Assembly (NCBI GenBank): GCA_949361645.1
Contig: OX442418.1
Span: 5,974,372 to 6,038,371, forward strand
Length of the DNA stretch: 64,000 bases
Reading direction: 5' to 3'
From: Spongilla lacustris
Taxonomy: Eukaryota > Porifera > Demospongiae > Spongillida > Spongillidae
The first letter of the stretch is position 1; each line of letters opens with the position of its first letter. Shown in pieces: positions 11,408-23,930 of this stretch. The notes below the pieces were generated by a model. It had not been told where the DNA came from and made no database searches. It saw only the letters and a list, made by a program, of their open reading frames with translations. A program made the position numbers and the translations under genes.

Positions 11408-14400
11408 GGACCAATGAATTGACCGCACAACAGACACACATACAGAGTGTAAATGGGACCATGGATACGATCCTAAAATAGACACAAGTACAGGGTGTAA
11501 ATGGGACCATGGATTTCATCACAAGTACAGGGTGTAAAGCAGACCATGGATTTGACCCCACTACAGACAAAAGTACAGAGTGTAAATGGGACCATGCATT
11601 TGACCCCACAACAGACACAAGTACAGGGTGTAAATGGGACCATGGATTTGATCACAAGTACAGGGTATAAATGAGACCATGGATTTGATCACAATTACAG
11701 GGTGTAAAGCAGACCATGGATTTGACCCCACAACAGACAAAAGTACAGAGTGTAAATGGGACCATGCATTTGACCCCACAACAGACACAAGTAAAGGGTG
11801 TAAATGGGACCATGGATTTCATCACAAGTACAGGGTGTAAAGCAGACCATGGATTTGACCCCACAACAGACAAAAGTACAGGTTTGATCACAAGTACAGG
11901 GTGTAAATCGGACCATGGATTTGATCACAAGTACGGGGTGTAAATGAGACCATGGATTTGATCACAAGTACAGGGTGTAAATCAGACCATGGATTTGATC
12001 ACAAGTACAAGGTGTAAATGAGACCATGGATTTGATCACAAGTACAGGGTGTAAATGAGATCATGGATTTAATCACAAGTACAGGGTGTAAATCGGACCA
12101 AGGATTTGATCACAAGTACAGGGTGTAAATGAGACCATGGATTTGATCACAAATACAGGGTGTAAATGGGACTTGGATTTGACCCACAAAAGTACAGGGT
12201 GTAAATGGGACCATAGTTTTGACCCCACAGCATACACAAGTACAGGGTGTAAATGGGACCATGGATTTGATCACAACTATAGGGAGTAAATCGGACCATG
12301 GATTTGACTCCACAACAGACAAAAGTACAGGGTGTAAATGGGACCAATGAATTTACCATAACACAGACTCAGGTACAGAGTGTAAATGGAACCATGGATT
12401 TGACCCCACAGCATACTCAAGTACAGGGTGTAAATGGAACCATGGATTTGACCCCACAGCATACTCAAGTACAGGGTGTAAATGGGATCATGGAATTGTC
12501 CACACAATAGACACAAGTACAGGGTGCAAATGGGACCATGGATTTGACCCCACAACAGACACAAGTACAGGGTGTAAATGGGACCATGGATTTGATCACA
12601 AGTACAGGGTGTAAAGCAGACCATGGATTTGACCCCACAACAGACAAAAGTACTGGGTGTAAATGGGACCAATGAATTGACCCTAAACAGACTCAACTAC
12701 AGGGTGTAAATGGGACCATAGATTTGACCCCACAATAGACACAAGTACAGGGTATAAATGGGACCATGGATTTGACCCCACAACAGACACAAGTGCAGGG
12801 TGTAAATGGGACCATGGATTTGATCACAAGTATAGGGTGTAAAGCAGACCATGGATTTGACCCCACAACAGACAAAAGTACAGGGTGTAAATGGGACCAT
12901 GGATTTGATCACAAGTACAGGGTGTAAATGAGACCATGGATTTAATCACAAGTACATGGTGTAAATTGGACCATGGATTTGATCACAAGTACAGGGTGTA
13001 AATGAGACCATGGATTTGATCACAAATACAGGGTGTAAATGGGACCATAGTTTTGACCCTAAAACAGATTTAAGTACAGGGTGTAAATGGAACCATGGAT
13101 TTGACCCCACAGCATACACAAGTACAGGGTGTAAATGGGACCATGGATTTGATCACAACTATAGGGAGTAAATCGGACCATGGATTTGACTCCACAACAG
13201 ACACAAGTACAGGGTGTAAATGGGACCAATGAATTGACCCTAATACAGACTCAAGTACAGGGTGTAAATGGAACCATGAATTTGACCCCACAGCATACTC
13301 AAGTACAGGGTGTAAATGGGATCATGGAATTGTCCACACAATAGGCACAAGTACAGGGTGTAAATGGGACCATGGATTTGACCCCACAACAGACACAAGC
13401 ACAGGGTGTAAATGGGACCATGGATTTGATCACAAGTACAGGGTGTAAAGCAGACCATGGATTTGACCCCACAACAGACTCAACTACAGGGTGTAAATGG
13501 GACCATAGATTTGACTCTAAAACAGACTCAAGTATAGGGTGTAAATGGGATCATGGATTTGACCCCACAACAGACACAAGTACAGAGTGTTAATGGAACC
13601 ATGGATTTGATCCCACAGCATACTCAAGTACAGGGTGTAAATAGGATCATGGAATTGACCCCACAATAGACACAAGTACAGGGTGTAAATGGGACCATGG
13701 ATTTCACCCCACAACAGACACAAGTGCAGGGTGTAAATGGGACCATGGATTTGATCACAAGTATAGGGTGTAAAGCAGACCATGGATTTGACCCCACAAC
13801 AGACAAAAGTAAAAGGTGTAAATGGGACCATGCATTTGACCCCACAACAGACAGAAGTACAGGGTTAAATGGGACCATGGATTACATCTCACAACAGACA
13901 CAAGTACTGTGTGTAAATGGGACCATGGATTTGATCACAAGTACAGGGAGTAAATCGGACCATGGATTTGACTCCAATATACAGGGTGTAAATGGGACCA
14001 TAGAATTGACCCTAAACAGACTCAAGTACAGGATGTAAATGGGACCATAGATTTGACTCTAAAACAGACTCAAGTACAGGGTGTAAATGGAACCATGAAT
14101 TTGACCCCACAGCATACTCAAGTACAGGGTGTAAATGGGATCACGGATTTGACCCCACAATAGACACGAGTACAGGATATAAATGGGACCATGGATTTGA
14201 CCCCACAACAGACACAAGTACAGGGTGTAAATTGAACCAATGATTTGACCCCAAAACATACACAAGTTTAGGGTGTAAATGGGACCATGGATCTGACCCT
14301 AAAACAGACACAAGTACAGGATGTAAAATTTTAAATGGGACCATAGATTTGACCCCTAAATACACAATGCAAGTACAGGATGTACATGTAAATGGACCAT

Positions 14401-14519
14401 GGATTTGATCCCACAACAGAGGATGTAAATGGACCATGGATTTGATTCCACAACAGAGGATGTAAAGGGGACCATGGATTTTATCCCACAACAGACACAA
14501 GTGCAGGGTATAAATGGGA
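11408..14519. repeat. 48/37-bp satellite array, right arm of A
   Basis: Reverse-complement counterpart of 5790-9124, with units such as GGGTGTAAATGGGACCATGG plus ATTTGACCCCACAACAGAC. Unit order and number differ in detail from the left array, so the two arrays have rearranged independently since they became paired, or conversion between them is partial. Confidence 0.92.
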
Positions 14520-15174
14520 CCACCGTCGTCACTGTACTAGCATAGATCTAGTAACCTTTCTCACGATCGTCGTATTCGCACCGCTCGAACTTCACGTCCG
14601 CCGATTGAAACTCTTATGACCTTGTCTTCAGTTGACGGCGCCATAAAGTTTATGTACGCAGAAGATAACGAAATAGGGATCGAATAGTATAACAACTGCA
14701 TGTGAGTCCGACCGGGAGATGGATTCACGTATCCAGCGCAGAGTAGGTGTGGCTATAAGTTATCCAAGTGTCAGCCCACAGGAAGTAGTTGCATATTCAT
14801 GTTTTGGTGCATGGAAGCGGGTCACGCACGTACAACGGCGCGATTCGAGCGGGAAACTTGTAGCAACTTTGCGCCGCTGTATCTCCGTAACGGATGACAT
14901 AAAAATTAACGAACAGAACAAATCGATAGGTATACGACCTCTCTACCTACAAACCGAATTTGAAGTGATTTGATTACTCCTACAGAAAGTTATGGCAGGT
15001 TTGAACCCACAGGGGTATCGGACGTTGCAATACAGGCACGGAGCAAGTGCAAGACCCCAAAATGTATTTTACCATAGAGAAATGGTGTAGTATGAAGTGT
15101 TGAAAATAGGAAGTTGATAGCTTTAACCGTTCGGAAGATATAGCGATTCAAAAGAGAAGCATTTTTATAACATT
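14520..15174. repeat. Terminal inverted repeat of A (right)
   Basis: Starts CCACCGTCGTCAC and ends GCATTTTTATAACATT, mirroring 5139-5789 including the A-only CCGACCGGGAGATGG block and the A-specific variant (GCTTTAACC on this strand, near 15120). It is followed by ATATAT and then the tip of C. Confidence 0.85.
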
Positions 15175-15179
15175 ATATA

Positions 15180-15771
15180 TGGGACAGTCTCCGAGAAAAC
15201 TGCCCTTCGCATATATATATATAATGTTATAAAAATGCTTCTCTTTTGAATCGCTATATCTTCCGAACGGTTAACGCTATCAACGTCCTATTTTCAATAC
15301 TTCATACTACACCATTTCCCTATAGTCAAATATATTTTGGAGTCTTGCACTTGCTCCGTGCCAGTATTGCAACGTTCGATATCCCACCGGGTTCAAACCC
15401 GCCATAACTTTCTGTAGGAGTAATCAAATCGCTTCAAATTCGGTTTGTAGGTAGAGAGGTCCTATACCTATCGATTTGTTCTGTTCGTTAATTTTTATGT
15501 CATCCGTTACGGAGATACAGTGGTGCAAAGTTGGTACATTTTTCCCGCTCGACTCGCGCCGTTGTACGTACGCGAACCGCTTCCATTCACCGAAGCACAT
15601 GAATATTCAACTACATCCTGTGGACTGGGACATTTATAACAACCACCCCACCCACTACCATAGTCTGGGGACCTAGCTGAATTGTTTCCTGCAGAAGAAG
15701 CTTTGCGCTTCAAGTTTCGACGTTGACTTGAGCGTATGATTTCGAACGGTGCGCAGACGACAAGACATAAG
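15180..15771. repeat. Terminal repeat of C, left outer part
   Basis: Tip TGGGACAGTCTCCGAG, then the family terminal repeat (ATGTTATAAAAATGC, CTATATCTTCCGAACGG, CGGGTTCAAACCCG), then a C-specific inner part ending in ACGACAAGACATAAG. It is inverted at 51147-51738 with only scattered differences. Confidence 0.85.
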
Positions 15772-16539
15772 CAGGCCCGTAGGCTGGGGGGGGTCGGTGG
15801 GTTCGGTCGACCCCCCCCCGCTCGTCAGAACTAGTTCCGCTTGCCATCAAAATAATTTATTCATAACTTCTATACATGTACATGTATAGCTATAGCCCGC
15901 GAGAACGAGATAACAATACATGCAGGCTTAGCAACCGCGGGACATCCATTCTAAAATGGGGCGCCCACGTCCCACCCACAACAAACAGCAGCGGCGGAAC
16001 AGGGGGAGGGTCCGTGAATTAAATTACGGGTTCCGTGCAACTATGGGTAGAAGTTCCGCATACGATCAAGAATTGCGGAACTTTTACCCATGCATACTGT
16101 TAGTTGGGCGTAGCCCGACCTTCGCGTATTGGCGGATACGCGAAGGTCGGGCTACGCCCAACTAGCATATACTGTTACATGTAGTCATTTGAGTTGCATA
16201 CGACAAATCGCCCGGAAGTTGCCCCGTGTATGCTAGCCTTTAGACTCGCAACTCGCAAGGCAGACCTATATGTACTTCATTATTGAACGGGAACACAAAC
16301 TGGGCTATATCCATGTTTCTATGCAATTATGCTATGTTTTGTGGATGAAAAATTGCAAAAGTTGCAAAGCGGCTGGGGCTTCGCCCCAGACCCCGATGGG
16401 GGAGCTTACAGCGCTCCCCCATACCCCCTAGCTGGGCGAGAGGGGGCTACGCCCCCTCCTGCTCCCACCCGCGCTCTTAATCAGTTCCACCTTATTGCTT
16501 TCCCGAACCCCCCCGTCTCCCGATCAGCCTACGGGCCTG
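15772..16539. mobile_element. 768-bp MITE-like insertion with ATAAG target duplication
   Basis: Terminal inverted repeats CAGGCCCGTAGGCTG bound this GC-rich segment, flanked on both sides by ATAAG. The mirror position in C's right arm (51147-51151) has a single ATAAG, which is the empty site, so this is a real insertion made after the arms were paired. It contains G/C-rich hairpins and no transposase. CAGG-type ends suggest a hAT-like or related DNA transposon, but a 5-bp duplication is not diagnostic, so the superfamily is left open. Short frames inside are not convincing. Confidence 0.85.
16101..16164. repeat. Perfect 29-bp-stem hairpin inside the MITE
   Basis: Bases 16101-16129 (starting TAGTTGGGCGTAGCCCGACC) are the exact reverse complement of 16136-16164, with the 6-base loop TGGCGG. 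The stem is GC-rich and has no mismatch. It could be a recently formed or conserved structural element, or a tiny nested insertion. Confidence 0.95.
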
Positions 16540-17097
16540 ATAAGATCAATCCGACGAAGAAGTTTGAGAGCGGTAGCGATCTGTGGCAGATAGCTGCAGA
16601 CGAGTAGTGGATCCCATAGTGGACAGCTGTGGAGTATGGAAGATAGCTGTGGAGCAGACAGTGGAGTAACTGCATGTGACCAGTACGCGGAGTGGACCCT
16701 ACGGCAGACAGCAGTGGAATGAGCACTACAGCAGACGAAACCTAAAGCAGGCAGGCAGGCAGCTATGTAATGGACCCCAGAGGGAAAAGTTCATAACTAC
16801 ACTATCAACAAAGCCAGGCACAGCTGTGGAATGGATTCACAGTGGAATCCAGAGTGCAGTACACAGCTGTAGAGACGGCAGACAGATCTATAGGTGTGTC
16901 CAGAAGACAGTGGAACAACTACCATCAACACTGTACTGTATGGAATGGACTCTACTGTAGACATCTATACTGTGTTGAGTGGGACCCTACTGAGTCAGTG
17001 GACCCTGCGGCAGACATCATATGGCAGGCAGACAACTGTAGTGTGGTGGACCATATGGTAGAACCTCACAGCAGTGGACACTGACAGCTGAGATGCA
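16540..17097. repeat. Inner arm of C, left
   Basis: Degenerate repeat rich in CAGTGGA, GGCAGACA and TGGACCCTAC, without a gene. It is the reverse complement of about 50594-51147 with only isolated differences over about 500 bp. Its style resembles the 115-bp satellite of adjacent element D, so D-type satellites may derive from C-type arms. Confidence 0.85.
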
Positions 17098-17229
17098 GGC
17101 AGACAAGTATGTAACTTTGCAAGCAGTTGTGGAGTGCACTCTATAGCTATTCCTTACAGTGATCAGTGTCAGCCATGATGTGGTTTTGAATGGGCCCTAC
17201 CCCTGTGCTAAGCCCTACAACTATTCCTT

Positions 17230-18960
17230 ATAGTGAACAGTGTCAACCATGGAGTGGGCCCTCTTACTAATGCAACCCACCCTACTCTGTACGATTGAGT
17301 GGACTCCACCCTACCCCCTGTGCTACGCCCTACAACTATTCCTTACAGTGAACAGTGTCAACCATGGAGTGGGCCCTCTTATTAATGCACCCCACCCTAC
17401 TCTGTACGATTGAGTGGACTCCACCCCTACCCCCTGTGCTACGCCCTACAACTATTCCTTACAGTGAACAGTGTCAACAATGGAGTGGGCCCTCTTATCA
17501 ATGCACTCTACCCTACTCAGTACGATTGAGTGGACTCCACCCTACCCCCTGTGCTACGCCCTACAACTATTCCTTACAGTGAACAGTGTCAACAATGGAG
17601 TGGGCCCTCTTATCAATGCACTCTACCCTACTCTGTACGATTGAGTGGACTCCACCCTAACCCCTGTGCTACGCCCACAACTATTCCTTACAGTGAACAG
17701 TGTCAACAATGGAGTGGGCCCTCTTATCAATGCACTCTACCCTACTCAGTACGATTGAGTGGACTCCACCCTAACCCCTGTGCTACGCACTACAACTATT
17801 CCTTACAGTGAACCCATGGAGTGGGCCCTCTTATTAATGCACCCTACTCTGTACGATTGAGTGGACTCCACCCTACCCCCTGTGCTACGCCCTACAACTA
17901 TTCCTTACAGCAAACAGTGTCAAACACGGAGTGGGCCCTCTTATTAATGCACTCCACCCTACTGTGTATGATTGAGTGGACTCCACCCTACCACCTGTGC
18001 TACGCCCTACAACTACACAGCGAACAGTGACAACCATGGAGTGGGCCCTCTTATTAATGCACTCCACCCTACTCTGTACGATTGAGTGGACTCCACCCTA
18101 CCCCCTGTGCTACGCGCTACAACTATTCCTTACAGTGAACAGTGTCAACCATGGAGTGGGCCCTCTTATTAATGCACCCCACCCTACTCTGTACGATTGA
18201 GTGGACTCCACCCTACCCCCTGTGCTACGCCCTACAACTATTCCTTACAGTGAACAGTGTCAACCATGGTATTAATGCACTCTACCCTACTCAGTACGAT
18301 TGAGTGGACTCCTCCCTACCCCCTGTGCTACACCCTACAACTATTCCTTACAGTGAACAGTGTCAACCATGGACTGGGCCCTCTTATTAATGCACCCCAC
18401 CCTACTCTGTACAATTGAGTGGACTCCACCCTACCCCCTGTGCTACGCCCTACAACTATTCCTTACAGCAAACAGTGTCAAACATGGACTGGGCCCTCTT
18501 ATTAATGCACTCCACCCTACTGCGTATGATTGAGGGGACTCAACCCTACCACCTGTGCTACACCCTACAACTACACAGCGAACAGTGACAACCATGGAGT
18601 GGGCCCTCTTATTAATGCACTCTACCCTACTCAGTACGATTGAGTGGACTCCACCCTAACCCCTGTGCTACGCCCTACAACCAACTATTCCTTACAGCAA
18701 ACAGTGTCAACAATGGAGTGGGCCCTCTTATTAATGCACTCCACCCTACTGTGTACGATTGAGTGGACTCCACCCTACTGTGTACGATTGAGTGGACTCC
18801 ACCCTACCCCCTGTGCTACGCCCTACAACCAACTATTCCTTACAGCAAACAGTGTCAACCATGGAGTGGGCCTTCTTATTAATGCACTCCACCCTACCCC
18901 GTGCTATTCAGTGGGCTCCTCCCTACCCATATGGCTGCGCCGTACAGCTGTTCCTTACAG
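17230..18960. repeat. 115-bp satellite, left arm of D
   Basis: About 15 units containing CATGGAGTGGGCCCTCTTAT, GTACGATTGAGTGGACTCCA and CTGTGCTACGCCCTAC. Several units carry small deletions. It is the inverse of the larger array at 20040-23930. Open frames here are repeat by-products. Confidence 0.92.
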
Positions 18961-19146
18961 TGATCACCCTCTTTTGAATGGACTCCACCCTACCCTGTAC
19001 TATGGAGTGGACTCCATCTTACGACCCTGTACTGCACCCTACAGCTATTGTTTACAGTGAACAAAGTCAGCCATGGAGTGGACTCTCTTTGTAGTGGACT
19101 CCACCCTACCCCTTGTGCTGGTCCTACAGCTATCCCTTAATGATCA

Positions 19147-19972
19147 CCTGAACACTTTTGTTGAACCTTATACTACATGTAAGGCTGCTTCATGTACATG
19201 CGTATGAGTATATCAAGTTTGCATATGCTATGCATAACTGTTCATGTACACGTACGTGTAGCTGTTGGTTACCCTATTTGTGTACATGTTGGCTGGTACA
19301 TGAGCCCGTAGTACCTCAAAAGGATATGTATAAACCTTACTAGCCCTGACCAACAAAGATCACAGATAGGGCTAGTAATGATATTCACTGTTAGTACAAC
19401 AGCTCCGCTTAGTGGTGAATGTCATTACTAGCCCTATCTATGATCTGGCTGCAGTATGGGGTACCTACTTGTAGTAGGCAAGGTACTACTAAGCTTACTT
19501 GGGTATGTTCAATACCTGACATGTTGAACATATGCAAAACGAAAACTTTATCATAGCAGTCATACATGCATGTACAACAAGGTTCAATAAAGGTAGGGCA
19601 CAGCACAGAAGTCAAGGGTTCCACTCCATGTCTGACTACAACAGGGTTCACTGCAAAGTTGCCTGTTGTACAGTAAACTCCACAGATGTCTGTGACACCC
19701 CCGGGGGTTCTCTACTATTAGGTCCACTCCATCAGTCTTTTGGACATACATGTACATCTATGTGGAGTCCATTCCATAGCTATGTTGACAAATGTTTCTG
19801 AAAGTCGTGTTTTCCACCATTTAACATGGCTGTCTGCAGTAGGGTCTACTCGGTACAGTAAATGTCGTACCAAGCTAAACAGAACCACTTCACCCTTGCC
19901 ATCCTGCTACATGTATACATGTATGACCACACACCCTTGCCAGCCTGCACCAAGCTGAGAATTGTAGTCGAT
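19147..19972. other. Central region of D with core-motif hairpin
   Basis: Non-satellite centre. It contains an imperfect hairpin at about 19358-19446: GATAGGGCTAGTAATGATAT followed by TTCAC, and the inverted GTGAATGTCATTACTAGCCC. This matches the motif flanking the cores of A, B and B' (GATAGGGCTAGTAACT...TTCACCACTAAC). A GTATAAACC box at about 19327 recalls the family TATATAAACC. The remainder has ACATGTA-rich sequence and no supported gene. Confidence 0.7.
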
Positions 19973-20039
19973 TAGGGTGGAGTCCACTCAATATCTCAGA
20001 GAGTCCACTCAAAAGAGGGTCCACTCCACGACTGACCAT

Positions 20040-23000
20040 GTTCACTGTAAACAACACAGGGGGTAGGGTGGAGTCCACTCAATCGTACTGAGTAGGGTAG
20101 AGTGCATTGATAAGAGGGCCCACTCCATGGTTGACACTGTTCACTGTAAGGAATAGTTGTAGGGCGTAGCACAGGGGGTAGGGTGGAGTCCACTCAATCG
20201 TACAGAGTAGGGTAGAGTGCATTGATAAGAGGGCCCACTCCATTGTTGACACTGTTTGCTGTAAGGAATAGTAGTAGGGCGTAGCACAGGGGGTAGGGTG
20301 GACTCCACTCAATTGTACAGAGTAGGGTAGAGTGCAATGATAAGAGGGCCCACTCCATGGTTGACACAGTTCGCTGTAAGGAATAGTTGTACGGCGTAGC
20401 ACAGGGGGTAGGGTGGAGTCCACTCAATCGTACAGAGTAGGGTAGAGTGCATTGATAAGAGGGCCCACTCCATGGTTGACACAGTTCGCTGTAAGGAATA
20501 GTTGTACGGCGTAGCACAGGGGGGAGGGTGGAGTCCACTCAATCGTACAGAGTAGGGTAGAGTGCATTGATAAGAGGGCCCACTCCATGGTTGACACTGT
20601 TTGCTGTAAGGAATAGTTGTACGGCGTAGCACAGGGGGTAGGGTGGAGTCCACTCAATCGTACAGAGTAGGGTAGAGTGCATTGATAAGAGGGCCCACTC
20701 CATGGTTGACACTGTTTGCTGTAAGGAATAGTTGTACGGCGTAGCACAGGGGGTAGGGTGGAGTCCACTCAATCGTACAGAGTAGGGTAGAGTGCATTGA
20801 TAAGAGGGCCCACTCCATGGTTGACACTGTTTGCTGTAAGGAATAGTTGTAGGGCGTAGCACAGGGGGTAGGGTGGAGTCCACTCAATCGTACTGAGTAG
20901 GGTAGAGTGCATTGATAAGAAGGCCCACTCCATGGTTGACACTGTTCACTGTAAGGTATAGTTGTAGGGCGTAGCACAGGGGGTAGGGTGGAGTCCACTC
21001 AATCGTACAGAGTAGGGTAGAGTGCATTGATAAGAGGGCCCACTCCATTGTTGACACTGTTCACTGTAAGGAATAGATGTAGGGCGTAGCACAGGGGGTA
21101 GGGTGGAGTCCACTCAATCGTACAGAGTAGGGTGCATTAATAAGAGGGCCCACTCCATGGGTTCACTGTAAGGAATAGTTGTAGTGCGTAGCACAGGGGT
21201 TAGGGTGGAGTCCACTCAATCGTACTGAGTAGGGTAGAGTGCATTGATAAGAGTGCCCACTCCATTGTTGACACTGTTCACTGTAAGGAATAGATGTAGG
21301 GCGTAGCACAGGGGGTAGGGTGGAGTCCACTCAATCGTACACAGTAGGGTAGAGTGCATTGATAAGAGGGCCCACTCCATGGTTGACACTGTTTGCTGTA
21401 AGGAATAGTTGTACGGCGTAGCACAGGGGGTAGGGTGGAGTCCACTCAATCGTACAGAGTAGGGTAGAGTGCATTGATAAGAGGGCCCACTCCATGGTTG
21501 ACACTGTTTGCTGTAAGGAATAGTTGTAGGGCGTAGCACAGGTGGTAGGGTGGAGTCCACTCAATCGTACTGAGTAGGGTAGAGTGCATTGATAAGAAGG
21601 CCCACTCCATGGTTGACACTGTTCACTGTAAGGTATAGTTGTAGGGCGTAGCACAGGGGGTAGGGTGGAGTCCACTCAATCGTACAGAGTAGGGTAGAGT
21701 GCATTGATAAGAGGGCCCACTCCATTGTTGACACTGTTTGCTGTAAGGAATAGTTGTAGGGCATAGCACAGGGGGTAGGGTGGAGTCCACTCAATCGTAC
21801 AGAGTAGGGTGCATTAATAAGAGGGCCCACTCCATGGGTTCACTGTAAGGAATAGTTGTAGTGCGTAGCACAGGGGTTAGGGTGGAGTCCACTCAATCGT
21901 ACTGAGTAGGGTAGAGTGCATTGATAAGAGGGCCCACTCCATTGTTGACACTGTTCACTGTAAGGAATAGATGTAGGGCGTAGCACAGGGGGTAGGGTGG
22001 AGTCCACTCAATCGTACACAGTAGGGTAGAGTGCATTGATAAGAGGGCCCACTCCATGGTTGACACAGTTCGCTGTAAGGAATAGTTGTACGGCGTAGCA
22101 CAGGGGGTAGGGTGGAGTCCACTGAATCGTACAGAGTAGGGTGGGGTGCATTATTAAGAGGGCCCACTCCAGGGTTGACACTGTTTGCTGTAAGGGATAG
22201 TTGTAGGGCGTAGCACAGGTGGTAGGGTGGAGTCCACTCAATCGTACTGAGTAGGGTAGAGTGCATTGATAAGAGGGCCCACTCCACGGCTGACACTGTT
22301 CACTGTAAGGAATAGTTGTAGAGCGTAGCACAGGCGGTAGGGTGGACTCCACTCAATCGTATACAGAGTAGGGTAGAGTGCATTGATAAGAGGGCCCACT
22401 CCATGGTTGACACAGTTCGCTGTAAGGAATAGTTGTAGGGTGTAGCACAGGGGGTAGGGTGGAGTCCACTCAATCGTAAATGTACACTGTAGGATGGAGT
22501 CCTTTCAAACGGTGATCTCCGGAAGAATAGTTGTACGGCATAGCAAAGGGGGTAGGGTGGAGTCCACTTAATCGTACAGGGTAGGATGGAGTGCATGAAT
22601 AAGAAGGCCCACTCCATGGTTGACACTGTTCACTGTAAGGAATAGTTGTAGGGCGTAGCACAGGCGGTAGGGTGGACTCCACTCAATCGTACACAGTAGG
22701 GTAGAGTGCATTGATAAGAGGGCCCACTCCATGGTTGACACTGTTCACTGTAAGGAATAGTTGTAGGGCGTAGCACAGGGGGTAGGGTGGAGTCCACTCA
22801 ATCGTACAGAGTAGGGTAGAGTGCATTAATAAGAGGGCCCACTCCATGGTTGACAGTGTTCACTGTAAGGAATTGTTGTAGGGCGTAGCACAGGGTGTAG
22901 GGTGGAGTCCACTCAATCGTATACAGAGTAGGGTAGAGTGCATTGATAAGAGGGCCCACTCCATGGTTGACAAGGAATTGTTGTAGGGCATAGCACAGGG

Positions 23001-23930
23001 GGTAGGGTGGAGTCCACTCAATCGTACTGAGTAGGGTAGAGTGCATTAATAAGAGGGCCCAATCCATGGTTGACACTGTTCACTGTAAGGAATAGTTGTA
23101 CGGCGTAGCACAGGGGGTAGGGTGGAGTCCACTCAATCGTATACAGAGTAGGGTAGAGTGCATTGATAAGAGGGCCCACTCTGTGGTTGACACAGTTCGC
23201 TGTAAGGAATAGTTGTAGGGTGTAGCAGAGGGGGTAGGGTGGAGTCCACTCAATCGTTTAGAGTAGGGTAGAGTGCATTGATAAGAGGGCCCACTCCATG
23301 TTTGACACTGTTTGCTGTAAGGAATAGTTATAGGGCGTAGCACAGGTGGGTAGGGTGGAGTCCACTCAATCGTAAATGTACACTGTAGGATGGAGTCCTT
23401 TCAAAGGGTGATCTCCGTAAGAATAGTTGTACGGCATAGCACAGGGGGTAGGGTGGAGTCCACTCAATCGTACAGGGTAGGATGGAGTGCATTAATAAGA
23501 AGGCCCACTCCATGGTTGACAGTGTTTACTGTAAGGAATAGTTGTAGGGCGTAGCACAGGGGGTAGGGTGGAGTCCACACAATCGTACTGAGTAGGGTAG
23601 AGTGCATTGATAAGAGGGCCCACTCCATTGTTGACACTGTTCACTGTAAGGAATAGTTGTAGGGCGTAGCACAGGGGGTAGGGTGGAGTCCACTGAATCG
23701 TACAGAGTAGGGTGGGGTGCATTATTAAGAGGGCCCACTCCAGGGTTGACACTGTTCACTGTAAGGAATAGTTGTAGGGCGTAGCACAGGGGGTAGGGTG
23801 GAGTCCACTCAATCGTACAGAGTAGCGTGGGGTGCATTAATAAGAGGGCCCACTCCATGGTTGACACTGTTCACTATAAGGAATAGTTGTAGGGCTTAGC
23901 ACAGGGGTAGGGCCCATTCAAAACCACATC
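20040..23930. repeat. 115-bp satellite, right arm of D
   Basis: About 34 tandem 115-bp units in reverse-complement orientation to 17230-18960. Neighbouring units from 20079 to 20998 are nearly identical and exactly 115 bp apart, pointing to recent unequal exchange. Variant blocks (for example one with CCTTTCAAAC near 22500 and one with CCTTTCAAAG near 23400) repeat about 0.9 kb apart, a sign of multi-unit duplication. Confidence 0.93.

Larger units (their letters stand above)
5139..15174. mobile_element. Foldback element A, 10.0 kb, nearly fully palindromic
   Basis: The whole segment is a giant inverted repeat around about 10235: terminal repeats (5139-5789 and 14520-15174), satellite arms (5790-9124 and 11408-14519), an inner palindrome (9125-11407) and a 144-bp spacer (10163-10306). 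Both ends share the private variant GGTTAAAGC. It begins and ends AATGTTATAAAAATGC and so lacks the outer TGGGACAGT...GCCCTTCGC tip of about 50 bp seen on B and C. It is flanked by ATAT on both sides and sits exactly between the tips of B' and C. No transposase is visible. Confidence 0.8.

Noticed and set aside
5790..14519. Repeat proteins with Cys/His-rich units
   Set aside because: They follow the 48-bp satellite (a multiple of three); mixed 37-bp units break them, and both strands give similar frames.
20040..23930. Tandem family of 114-residue proteins 115 bp apart
   Set aside because: The frame start moves by exactly one 115-bp satellite unit each time, so these are overlapping readings of the satellite in shifting phases.
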